Shown: positions 7,801 through 13,443 of the stretch, in pieces | How positions within the stretch are numbered: position 1 is the first letter of the stretch | Layout of the letters: the number at the start of each line of letters is the position of its first letter | NCBI GenBank assembly: GCA_029555925.1 | Contig: JAKPQU010000433.1 | Location: 1 to 13,443, forward strand | Length of the DNA stretch: 13,443 nt | From: Bacillota bacterium | GTDB lineage: Bacteria > Eremiobacterota > SpSt-956 > JAKJGF01 | Direction of reading: 5' to 3' | Position numbers and translations under genes: made by a program | Notes under the pieces: generated by a model | The model's database searches: none | What the model was told of the DNA's origin: nothing | What the model saw: the letters and a program-made list of their open reading frames with translations, nothing else

Positions 7801-8365
7801 CGGCACGCAGATGCAGGATTATTATAAACAATATTCAGGTGATAAACGTAAGCAGGAAGGTGTTCTTTATTATTACGGTAAGTCTATGATAGAAAACGGA
7901 TATATAAATTCCCTGCCTCAGGAAGTTATGCAGGTTTTAAGTAAATACGGTTTCTTTGGTTCAGCTACGGGTGCATCTGCAGCAACAGGTGGATATTTCG
8001 GTTACAGCGGTTCAAGCGGAGGATTTGATAATCCCGTAAATGATAAAATGGCCTTTTCCCTGGGACAGAAGAAAGCAGATGCAATAGTCAACCGTTCAGA
8101 AGAAGATCTCGCCTATTTTTATACTGCAGGTATGGTAGAACGCATTAAAGATAAGGTCTCTATGGCGGGAAAGTCTGACACTGTAAATATGTCTTCACCT
8201 GTTCATAATGTTACCAATAACAGCAGCCAGAAGAGCACTGTAATAGCGCCGAATATTTATATTAACGGCAACCAGGTAGAAACCACACCCGAACTGAAAC
8301 GAGCAGGTCTCGGTATATCTCAGGCTGCTTTAAAATTCGCCGGATTTAAAGGATTTATAACATAA
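4811..8365 (+). CDS. Tail tape measure protein
   Basis: At 1184 residues this is by far the longest gene. It fixes tail length and threads through the tube. Residues 1-105 are charged coiled coil. About 110-325 is the conserved tape-measure core, including GQSFIDAAAKSEMMGTAM, FALKTPFETDEILQMG and 'AVEAFGDARMGELERLKEF', ending in 'NLRAAFNELKTELGNELLPV'. About 345-440 is a long hydrophobic stretch that could enter the host membrane. About 510-860 is more coiled coil rich in Lys, Glu and Gln. About 904-1005 is Gly/Ser/Pro-rich and low in complexity. The remaining C-terminal domain has aromatic and glycine-rich parts. I see no peptidase or lysozyme motif. AGGAGGTG at 4796-4803 gives a near-ideal ribosome site seven bases from the ATG. 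By the rule of about 0.15 nm per residue, the tail should be near 180 nm. Confidence 0.93.
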   Translation: MSKEMELMLRIKAINDASKSLIDVQRELERLEKKKQALEKTLEKKIKLGVDTKETEEHLKLVKDRLAAVQAIGEKKIAERALKEFEENTKKAKHETEEFFRKYQEGLFFLETSSRNVQQALGSVTNYLGSLGQSFIDAAAKSEMMGTAMTTVFAKDFKGNIEQAREAAKSFIEDLKGFALKTPFETDEILQMGIKLKGYGLTVDEVKEKLRQMGDMAAAKNKSLSQAVEAFGDARMGELERLKEFDISRQMIDDAVNGRLSQAKNKAEEMKLIVEGLTSIIESNFKGGMERAAENYQTQISNLRAAFNELKTELGNELLPVAKEVVGELTELTKWAKSFSPEIKTVATVAGVVVTGLALIGTTMAGIVAVGASVANSIIGVVSALGGLNTVLAMASALWTGISTLFTGIVIPAFTAVASAIVTLPVAIGTVLIAGAKLFTWTQDYKLLIEDLKNQDANTVFSNQAKAMYELHKFYPQITSAQTAFNMAQKEGLDNIAAQENGLDKLKAVVAALTAEEMKLQEERAKARSELLRLQKEAEGLTPEDPSYYDYQEKIDAQKAIVEALGLSIGKLREEKDAANDAADAYKNKSDAAGAKTPGGRLTDSEVNEEIRRQNLLTETQRQNLEQQIANLEFFKSSYELTEMQVLQIDKEIADAKDEINKKIEQSNKNKAEADKKNADALKEAWQKYYADLEKYRKDDAEKAKEKARQEEESFRKRAEAGKYLIELDEKEKERNRIYKEQLTNLKLQSEQYSAMLDKSTQLYESNLQTLEAYNDILVKRGEKTREAADKEAAAYKKAYSDAWNNEIEPIMDKVRTKGINSLDDYEKKLLTTGNRYIEVNKEAEKLFRNTSEAASSVNEITSSMDNVTSGIGKATSAAQSFSNSLSQAASKASQLADKMQTIGNLSASEGGTTPSGLGGFSSSPGGLGQWENPSPSEMAGEAEAAKDKMYGLSGSGFSGSSSDLGNKVDTTLIYGYTSHEKSTQYGSKSQFDPAKAGTQMQDYYKQYSGDKRKQEGVLYYYGKSMIENGYINSLPQEVMQVLSKYGFFGSATGASAATGGYFGYSGSSGGFDNPVNDKMAFSLGQKKADAIVNRSEEDLAYFYTAGMVERIKDKVSMAGKSDTVNMSSPVHNVTNNSSQKSTVIAPNIYINGNQVETTPELKRAGLGISQAALKFAGFKGFIT

Positions 8366-8781
8366 TGGCACATTCTGATTTTTATTTTGAAAATTTAACG
8401 GGAACTGTAAGGGTATATCTGGATTATACTCCGGAAGATATCCCTCCTGCGCCGGAGATTGTAAAACATACCCTTGAATGCACTTCTTGCTGGGGTTTTA
8501 GTGGTAATAGTCTGGTTGCTCCTATTACCACCATAGTAGATGGGGGAGCAAATGATTCCGCAGCAGAAATATCCGTTACATGTGTTATGAAGAAAACCAC
8601 CTATCTATCAATACTTAATCTGTTTAAAACAGGTAAATTGAAGTTTTATGACGCTTTTAATAGCGTTTTATATACGGTAAGTATGAGGGAAAAGCCAGCG
8701 GCAAGTCTGATAAGAGGCGTAACTGATGAGCCGGGCGTTATGAAACTGGTAAGATGTACTTTTAAATTAACGGTATGTTAA
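8365..8781 (+). CDS. Small tail-tip protein (unrecognised family)
   Basis: A 138-residue beta-rich protein I cannot name. Its start shares one base with the tape-measure stop (TAATG). AAAGGA at 8348-8353 is an 11-base-spaced ribosome site, so translation is probably coupled. The central part 'STYLSILNLF'-like (actual TTYLSILNLFKTGKLKFYDAF, about 78-98) followed by 'YTVSMREKPAA' resembles small tail proteins in which a helix is followed by 'G.L.F.D' and 'Y.V.I..' strands, as in lambda gpM-like or short distal-tail proteins. It has five cysteines, including C39-T-S-C42 and a C-terminal Cys. Directly after the tape measure is where the first tip-ring protein is usually encoded. The role is inferred from context only. 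Confidence 0.55.
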   Translation: MAHSDFYFENLTGTVRVYLDYTPEDIPPAPEIVKHTLECTSCWGFSGNSLVAPITTIVDGGANDSAAEISVTCVMKKTTYLSILNLFKTGKLKFYDAFNSVLYTVSMREKPAASLIRGVTDEPGVMKLVRCTFKLTVC

Positions 8782-8792
8782 AGGAGTAAATT

Positions 8793-10037
8793 ATGGGAAA
8801 TAATTATTTAGCTCTTACAGATTCAGACCTGACAACAGAATTATCAGGATATGTCTTTGGAGATATAAACCCGGGAGACTATAAAGAAAAGAAATTTGGC
8901 GTAAAAAACAATAAATCTGTTTCTGTAAACAATATATATGCAAGGTTCTGGCCCGGACTAAAAAACGGAATGGTTATAAATGAAGGAGGCTATGCTCTCA
9001 AATCTGCCTTTATCATAAGAAGGGACGTTAACAAAAACTTCCAGGTCGCTTCTGTAGCGAAGGAAAGCTCCGATGCCGTATTGACTGAAAGAACCGACAG
9101 GGAAGGGCTTTACAGGTTTAACGGAAGTAATTATATAGAATGCCTTACGGGCGACGTTACCATGATGAGTGACTCTTCTCATAATATTTATATAGGTTTT
9201 AATGAGATTTACAGAGCGATAAAGTTTGTTCTTGGAACAGCCGGAGAATATGCAGGTTTATATTTTAAAATCTGGGGCGGTTCCTCATGGGATGACTTAC
9301 CTGTAGATTATACGGACGGAACTAACGGGTTTACTCAAAACGGCATTATCTTCCTGGGCAGCGTAGACCAGTCTCTCTGGAAGAAATGCGCTGTATCAGG
9401 TAAGACTATGTACTGGGTAAAAATAGGGTGCACAGGCGTAACTACAACTGCTGTAGCTTCAACCGTATGCCCATACGGAGTATTTGATTTTCCGAAACAT
9501 TTTATATTCGGATCCCCTTCTTTTTATATAAAATCTTCCGTGCCTGAATACACGCCTATAAGCTCACAGGTGTTTGCTTACTGTAACATGGGACGCGTGG
9601 TTTTTAATGCTGACCCCAGAGGAAGCGGCGAAGACCTGGTTTCTGAGTATCAATATAAAAACCCTCAGGGCGGTGAGTATGTAATAACTTATACTGCAAG
9701 CAACAGATGTCAGGTAAACGGAGGGACGGAATTAATTATACTTCCTGACGGCGCGACTCCTCATTATTATATAATTCCCGGAATGGATTTAAGGTTTTAT
9801 GCCAGTATTACTACTTCTATGACTTCAAGAGTGATTATAAGTGAGACTTTAAAGTATTTACATTACGCTCTTCCTGACGGAGGCAATCCCGGAATATATC
9901 AAAATTCAGACATGTTTTTAAGTAGCAGCTTAAGCTCGCTGGCAACGCAGGAGCATTATATAAAAATAGCTCCTCCCGTAGATGTGGAAATGAATAAAAA
10001 TACTCAGTGTTTTAATTTTTATTATCATGGTGGTTAA
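8793..10037 (+). CDS. Tail-tip structural protein with Trp-rich beta module
   Basis: A 414-residue protein with no transmembrane segment or signal peptide, beta-rich throughout. Residues 1-70 look like a tail-fold domain ('NPGDYKEKKFGVKNNKSVSV' recalls domains that bound attachment to a particle). Residues about 118-225 carry YFKIWGGSSW, then DYTDGTNGFTQNGIIF, then W196 and GKTMYWVKI. I recognise this pattern ('W.GssW..L.v.DgT.gFt.sG.i.F....W....v.g..YWvri') from baseplate- and tail-associated proteins of many phages. The last 150 residues are unassigned strands. AAGGAG at 8781-8786 sits six bases before the ATG and overlaps the previous stop. It has seven cysteines. A distal-tail or side-appendage role is inferred; I would not assign a specific homologue. 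Confidence 0.6.
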   Translation: MGNNYLALTDSDLTTELSGYVFGDINPGDYKEKKFGVKNNKSVSVNNIYARFWPGLKNGMVINEGGYALKSAFIIRRDVNKNFQVASVAKESSDAVLTERTDREGLYRFNGSNYIECLTGDVTMMSDSSHNIYIGFNEIYRAIKFVLGTAGEYAGLYFKIWGGSSWDDLPVDYTDGTNGFTQNGIIFLGSVDQSLWKKCAVSGKTMYWVKIGCTGVTTTAVASTVCPYGVFDFPKHFIFGSPSFYIKSSVPEYTPISSQVFAYCNMGRVVFNADPRGSGEDLVSEYQYKNPQGGEYVITYTASNRCQVNGGTELIILPDGATPHYYIIPGMDLRFYASITTSMTSRVIISETLKYLHYALPDGGNPGIYQNSDMFLSSSLSSLATQEHYIKIAPPVDVEMNKNTQCFNFYYHGG

Positions 10038-10039
10038 GC

Positions 10040-11569
10040 GTGGATTTAATAGAAAGCTATATCGGTATACAGGGTTTTTGTAACTTTACAGATGAGCCAA
10101 CTTTTAAGGTTACTCAGGGATTCTGTAATTTTACAGACCAATCTGAATGTGGCCATATGGAAGGAAGTGTAAATTTCCGAAAATCCATATCGGAAGAATT
10201 CCCTTATATTCAGGGTAAATGCAATTTTGTAAGGGGAAATTATTTCCCTTCTTTCAGGAAAGAAGTGCAGGTCACTTCCGAAGAGCTTGCATCAAGCTTC
10301 GGAAGTAATGCCTATCTGCTGTGCCCCGATATCGGGAAAGCATATGTTATACCCCATGAAGATTTACTGAGTGTAAAAGGTTTCAGATGGTATGCAAACT
10401 CACCTGTAAGAGGCACTATACGGTTAAAGAATTTTGACGGTAAATACACAGACCCTTACCATTCTGATTTCGGAAATTTAATCACTGAAGAAATCTGGTC
10501 TCCTGAGAGAAATACCAGGAAATTTATCGCCCTTGAACACATGTCAATCTGCGGAGATGTCGGAGAATGCGTATTATACCCGCGCCTGGTAATAGCACGA
10601 GTTACGGGAACTGAAATTTTAACCCTTGAATTGAATTGTGATATATCGGAATATCTCTACAGAGACCCGGAGTGTCCATCTTACTGCATGGAAGAAGCCC
10701 TTTTAAGAGTAGACTCTACTCATTATATGTCTCAGACCATTACCAATTTCTATTATGACAGGAGTAAAAACAGTGAGCTGCTGAAAAATTACGAACAGCT
10801 TTCTTCCGGGTTCAGTCTAGATAGCGAGACCCGTATGGTAATTTTAACTGCTGGAATTGAAAATGACCAGATTCCGGTAGTATTAAGAAACCCCATGAGT
10901 GCAAAAGAAATAATAAACGGAGATAAAGGGCTTTTAAAGAAGGTTATAGATGCTCAGGATGAAGGTTTCCCGAAAGAGTATATCGATGTGGAGATGAACT
11001 TCCAGGACTTTCCTGTATATACTGAAATTCAGACTCAAGATTCCGATGTCATTACAATCTTAAAGAGAAACATTCTGGATGCCATACCTGCGGATTTCCT
11101 TATAATGCCTGTCATGGGACATATTCCGGAGACTGACAGAGAAGCAGAGGCATATGCCATATTAAATAAAAAATTTACTCTTATCATTGAGGATTGCGTT
11201 CTGGATGAAGAACTGCCTGAACCTTCTTTTCACCTTACTCCTTATTTAATGAGGGAGACACCTGAGCCGATCAGGACGGGAGTAAATAAAATCAATACAA
11301 TAAATGTTATAAAAGAAATTACCCTGGGTAACTTTTATACCCTGCAACTTACATCCACTCAGGAGCCGGCAGTAGAGGAGGAACCTGTTTCGGTTCCTGT
11401 ATCGTTTCCTTTGAATACGAACGAGGGCCATCGTGTAACTATGGTAAGTTCCGTTACCGGCATGGCGCTGAGTATTGCAGGTGCCTACAATTCCGACGGC
11501 ACAATAAAAGAGCCTTTTACGATAGTTCCGAATGACGGACTGCAGGAAGTCCCCTTTATCAGATTTTAA
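10040..11569 (+). CDS. Putative tail hub protein, N-terminal part, with NF repeats
   Basis: A 509-residue protein from GTG 10040, with GGTGG at 10029-10033 as ribosome site, two bases after the previous stop. Residues 10-65 hold four related short repeats: IQGFCNFTD (10), TQGFCNFTD (25), MEGSVNFRK (40) and IQGKCNFVR (57). The spacing is 15, 15 and 17 residues. Residues 124-138 (RGTIRLKNFDGKYTD) followed by a barrel-like stretch to about 215 match the pattern 'a.i.L.N.DGkY', with a later '....R..I.RV.G', seen in the central hub of long tails (gp27/gpD-like fold). About 260-400 is mixed helix and strand. A Pro/Glu/Val-rich linker near 445-462 precedes a C-terminal domain. It has eleven cysteines. 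The hub role is inference from this motif and from the OB-fold protein encoded two genes downstream. It could also be an upper-tip protein. Confidence 0.5.
   Translation: MDLIESYIGIQGFCNFTDEPTFKVTQGFCNFTDQSECGHMEGSVNFRKSISEEFPYIQGKCNFVRGNYFPSFRKEVQVTSEELASSFGSNAYLLCPDIGKAYVIPHEDLLSVKGFRWYANSPVRGTIRLKNFDGKYTDPYHSDFGNLITEEIWSPERNTRKFIALEHMSICGDVGECVLYPRLVIARVTGTEILTLELNCDISEYLYRDPECPSYCMEEALLRVDSTHYMSQTITNFYYDRSKNSELLKNYEQLSSGFSLDSETRMVILTAGIENDQIPVVLRNPMSAKEIINGDKGLLKKVIDAQDEGFPKEYIDVEMNFQDFPVYTEIQTQDSDVITILKRNILDAIPADFLIMPVMGHIPETDREAEAYAILNKKFTLIIEDCVLDEELPEPSFHLTPYLMRETPEPIRTGVNKINTINVIKEITLGNFYTLQLTSTQEPAVEEEPVSVPVSFPLNTNEGHRVTMVSSVTGMALSIAGAYNSDGTIKEPFTIVPNDGLQEVPFIRF
11379..11398 (+). 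repeat. Short inverted repeat inside the hub gene linker
   Basis: AGGAACC (11379-11385) and GGTTCCT (11392-11398) are perfect complements around a six-base loop. They lie in the Pro/Glu/Val linker of the protein. There is no T-run, so it is not a terminator. It may simply reflect the GAA-CCT and GTT-CCT codons. Confidence 0.4.
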
Positions 11570-11583
11570 TCCGGAGGATAACA

Positions 11584-12420
11584 ATGCCTGAAATACCTTT
11601 AAAATTTAAAACAGACCCGGAAAAAGACATATCCAGTAAACAGGAAACTTTTTATTTCGGTCAGAAGGCCGTAAAAGATACTGTCGGAGTATCTAAAATA
11701 GGAGGTTCAGGGCTTGAAAGTTACTGCTCGAAAGTAGGAACCCTGGGAGATAAAACCGAGTCTGACGGCACCGTTACCTGTAAAGGAGTAAGGTATTCTT
11801 ATACGATAAAATCACAGCAGAAGAGCACTTATTATCCTACCTTTACCGGTGTGCCGGTAGATAGTTATACCTACCATGAAGGAGAAATAGAAATAAGGAT
11901 TGCCTGGGAAACTTACACTGCTCCTCCTCCGGAAGCGAGTAATACAGGTACCGGTCAGGTAATCCTGGAACCTCCCCCTGAAGAGCCGGCAGGAATTGCG
12001 TCTATTACTCCTCAGGTTATTGAACAGACCGAGGCGAAAATGAAGCCGATGACTACCGAGGAATGGATAGAACAGCAGAAGATATTAAGAAACGGGTTTA
12101 ATATAAAATGCGTCAGTAAGGATTATAAAAAAATAGATGGAAGAGAGATAAAATCAAAAATAAAGATTGTAAATAATGTTATCCCGGACAGAGAGCATGC
12201 GTATAAGATAGGGAAAAAGGCGATAGAAGACTCAAGAAAAGACCTTGAAATTCCGACAAAGATTGTTCCGAATTTTAAATTAAAACCTCTCATGCCAATG
12301 AATATAACGGTTCCTTTCCTGGGAACAAGGAAGACCAAAATAGAAGGTATGGAGTTAAATAATGAATATAATTCCGTAACAATGGAAATCCTTGTAAAAA
12401 GTTCAAGGAGGCCGTCATGA
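11584..12420 (+). CDS. Putative tail hub protein, C-terminal part
   Basis: A 278-residue protein in two halves. Residues 1-110 are a basic, beta-rich domain of unknown type. Residues about 111-140 are a Pro-rich linker (APPPEASNTGTG, EPPPEEPAG). The C-terminal half, about 170-273, has 'FNIKCVSKDYKKIDGREIKS', then 'DREHAYKIGKKAIEDSRKD' helix, 'PNFKLKPLMPMNITVPF' and a closing 'TKIEGMELNNEYNSVTMEILV'. This corresponds to the last domain of tail hubs (gp27/gpD/VgrG type), where a helix 'A...A...L' leads to strands ending in a 'P...L.P...i.V' turn, then 'i.gv.h.......T.l.i'. GGAGG at 11573-11577 is six bases from the ATG. The next gene overlaps by four bases (ATGA). With the preceding gene it may form one hub assembled from two chains. 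The call is pattern-based. Confidence 0.5.
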   Translation: MPEIPLKFKTDPEKDISSKQETFYFGQKAVKDTVGVSKIGGSGLESYCSKVGTLGDKTESDGTVTCKGVRYSYTIKSQQKSTYYPTFTGVPVDSYTYHEGEIEIRIAWETYTAPPPEASNTGTGQVILEPPPEEPAGIASITPQVIEQTEAKMKPMTTEEWIEQQKILRNGFNIKCVSKDYKKIDGREIKSKIKIVNNVIPDREHAYKIGKKAIEDSRKDLEIPTKIVPNFKLKPLMPMNITVPFLGTRKTKIEGMELNNEYNSVTMEILVKSSRRPS

Positions 12421-13443
12421 ATACTCAGGAAGTAATTGAACTTTTAAACCTTCAGGAAATACAGGCAAAGCAGGAAGTTATAAAAAAATATCAGGTTGAT
12501 AAAGCCACTATCATACGGGTTCATACAAATGATAAATATGACTTATCTAACGGGATGGTAAATATCCAGCCCTTGGATACTTCGAAGAAATTCTCTGTCG
12601 GAGACTCGGTGTTTCTGCAAATTCCCACAGGAGATAAACAGCAAACAAAGATTGTAGCAAGAAGCAATATAAAAATACCTGATGAAGAATTGTATGAGTA
12701 TGGTGAAGAGCCTGCCCAAGAAGGAACTATCTACCTATGCTGTCCCGGCGATGAAAAAATAAAAGTTTACTCGCTTGACGGCACGCCTGGAACGGACATC
12801 TCGCCGGGGTCGAATGCGATTTATAACATCTGCGCAGATGAGACTTACTTATATTGTAGCAGTAATTTGGCGTACGTTGCATTCAGGATAAAACCGGACG
12901 GATCTGAATACCGGGAAATTGTATTACAGAGCAGATATTATAAGGCTCGCGGCCTTGCAATAAATTCAACTTCAACATATCTATATACTGCTTACAGCAC
13001 ATGGGAACCTTCACGAGGAATCGCAAAAATAAATATTTCTACCGGTGAAGTTGAAGAAACAGAACTGACTAACGAATATGGTGCTGGGGAAATAAAAGAT
13101 ATTTGTAATGATAGTAATCATTTATATGTGTTGTTTTTGCCGTATGAAGATATGCCAAAAATATTGAAATATGACTTTAATTGTAACTATATTGGCGGTA
13201 TAACACCAAATCATTATAAGGCACAAAATAGTGAGAAAATTACAACAGATGGAACGAATTTTTATTTAAATGATTTTTCATTAGTTGGTATATATAATTC
13301 GTCAGGAAACTTTATAAATTCAATTGAGGTGTTTAATATGGAAGGAGTTGAAGAAATTATAAAATGTGTTGCAGTTAAAGACTCAAATATATATATCGTA
13401 ACAACGAGTAAAATAAAAAAATATAATTCTTCTGGCGTATTTC
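12417..13443 (+). CDS. OB-fold tail-spike base fused to beta-propeller, 3'-truncated; likely receptor binding
   Basis: The frame opens at ATG 12417, inside the previous stop, with AAGGAGG at 12405-12411. It stays open to the window end (342 complete codons), so the C-terminus is missing. Residues 4-25 form an amphipathic helix. Residues 27-83 look like an OB-fold: 'VDKATIIRVHTND', 'VNIQPLDTSKKFSVGDSVFLQIPTGDKQQ', 'KIVARS'. This is the 'V.vGD.V.L..p.gd....IV.rs' pattern of gp5/gpV-type spike bases. From about 103 a beta-propeller begins. The blade signature is a short '(D/N)x..LY' strand at 138-146, 180-190, 229-237, 275-283 and 318-326 (steps of 42-49). It alternates with 'K(I/Y)..sG' strands such as KINISTG, IYNSSG and KYNSSG. 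The propeller probably contacts the host. The DNA turns AT-rich after about 13050. It has seven cysteines. Confidence 0.72.
   Translation, partial: MNTQEVIELLNLQEIQAKQEVIKKYQVDKATIIRVHTNDKYDLSNGMVNIQPLDTSKKFSVGDSVFLQIPTGDKQQTKIVARSNIKIPDEELYEYGEEPAQEGTIYLCCPGDEKIKVYSLDGTPGTDISPGSNAIYNICADETYLYCSSNLAYVAFRIKPDGSEYREIVLQSRYYKARGLAINSTSTYLYTAYSTWEPSRGIAKINISTGEVEETELTNEYGAGEIKDICNDSNHLYVLFLPYEDMPKILKYDFNCNYIGGITPNHYKAQNSEKITTDGTNFYLNDFSLVGIYNSSGNFINSIEVFNMEGVEEIIKCVAVKDSNIYIVTTSKIKKYNSSGVF

Noticed and set aside
11379..11398. Inverted repeat as a terminator between tip genes
   Set aside because: It is internal to a coding sequence, about 170 bases before the stop, and has no following T-run.

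Overview
The window is one continuous run of late structural genes of a tailed phage or prophage, all on the + strand. The order is: 3' part of the major capsid protein, capsid cement, two connector genes, two tail-tube-like proteins, tail assembly chaperone, tape measure, and then five tail-tip genes. The last tip gene runs off the right edge. Genes are packed tightly. Several start-stop pairs overlap (TAATG or ATGA), the largest gap is about 60 bases, and nearly every gene has a purine-rich Shine-Dalgarno site. No host gene, integrase, lysis gene, tRNA, terminator or CRISPR array is visible.

The source organism cannot be fixed. By sampling, the DNA is roughly 40% GC, with frequent AGA/AGG arginine and ATA isoleucine codons and strong AGGAGG-type ribosome sites. 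That fits a low-to-mid-GC bacterium such as an anaerobic Firmicute, but many other hosts, including some archaea, would fit too. The tip proteins and cement protein carry many cysteines, which is at most a weak hint of an anaerobic host.

Layout. Bases 2-1485 are the head shell: an HK97-type capsid protein of the family that travels with DUF2190, then its cement partner. Bases 1485-2393 are the neck: DUF1320 (Mu gp36-like) and DUF1834 (Mu gp37-like), separated by an 11-bp tandem repeat. Bases 2409-4297 hold two related tail-tube-like proteins. Bases 4314-8365 hold one chaperone and a 1184-residue tape measure, which suggests a tail of roughly 180 nm. There is no sheath gene or baseplate wedge, so a long non-contractile (siphovirus-type) tail is most likely. 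Bases 8365-13443 are the tail tip: a small tail protein, a protein with a Trp-rich beta module, two proteins that look like the front and back parts of a central hub, and an OB-fold protein joined to a beta-propeller that is the best candidate for receptor binding.

The points most worth a second look are the two tube paralogues, the hub apparently divided over two genes, the OB-propeller tip protein whose DNA falls to about 26% GC at its 3' end, a 15-residue repeat at the start of one hub protein, and the 11-bp tandem repeat. None of these by itself shows a new class of system. The window reads as a divergent phage tail module.
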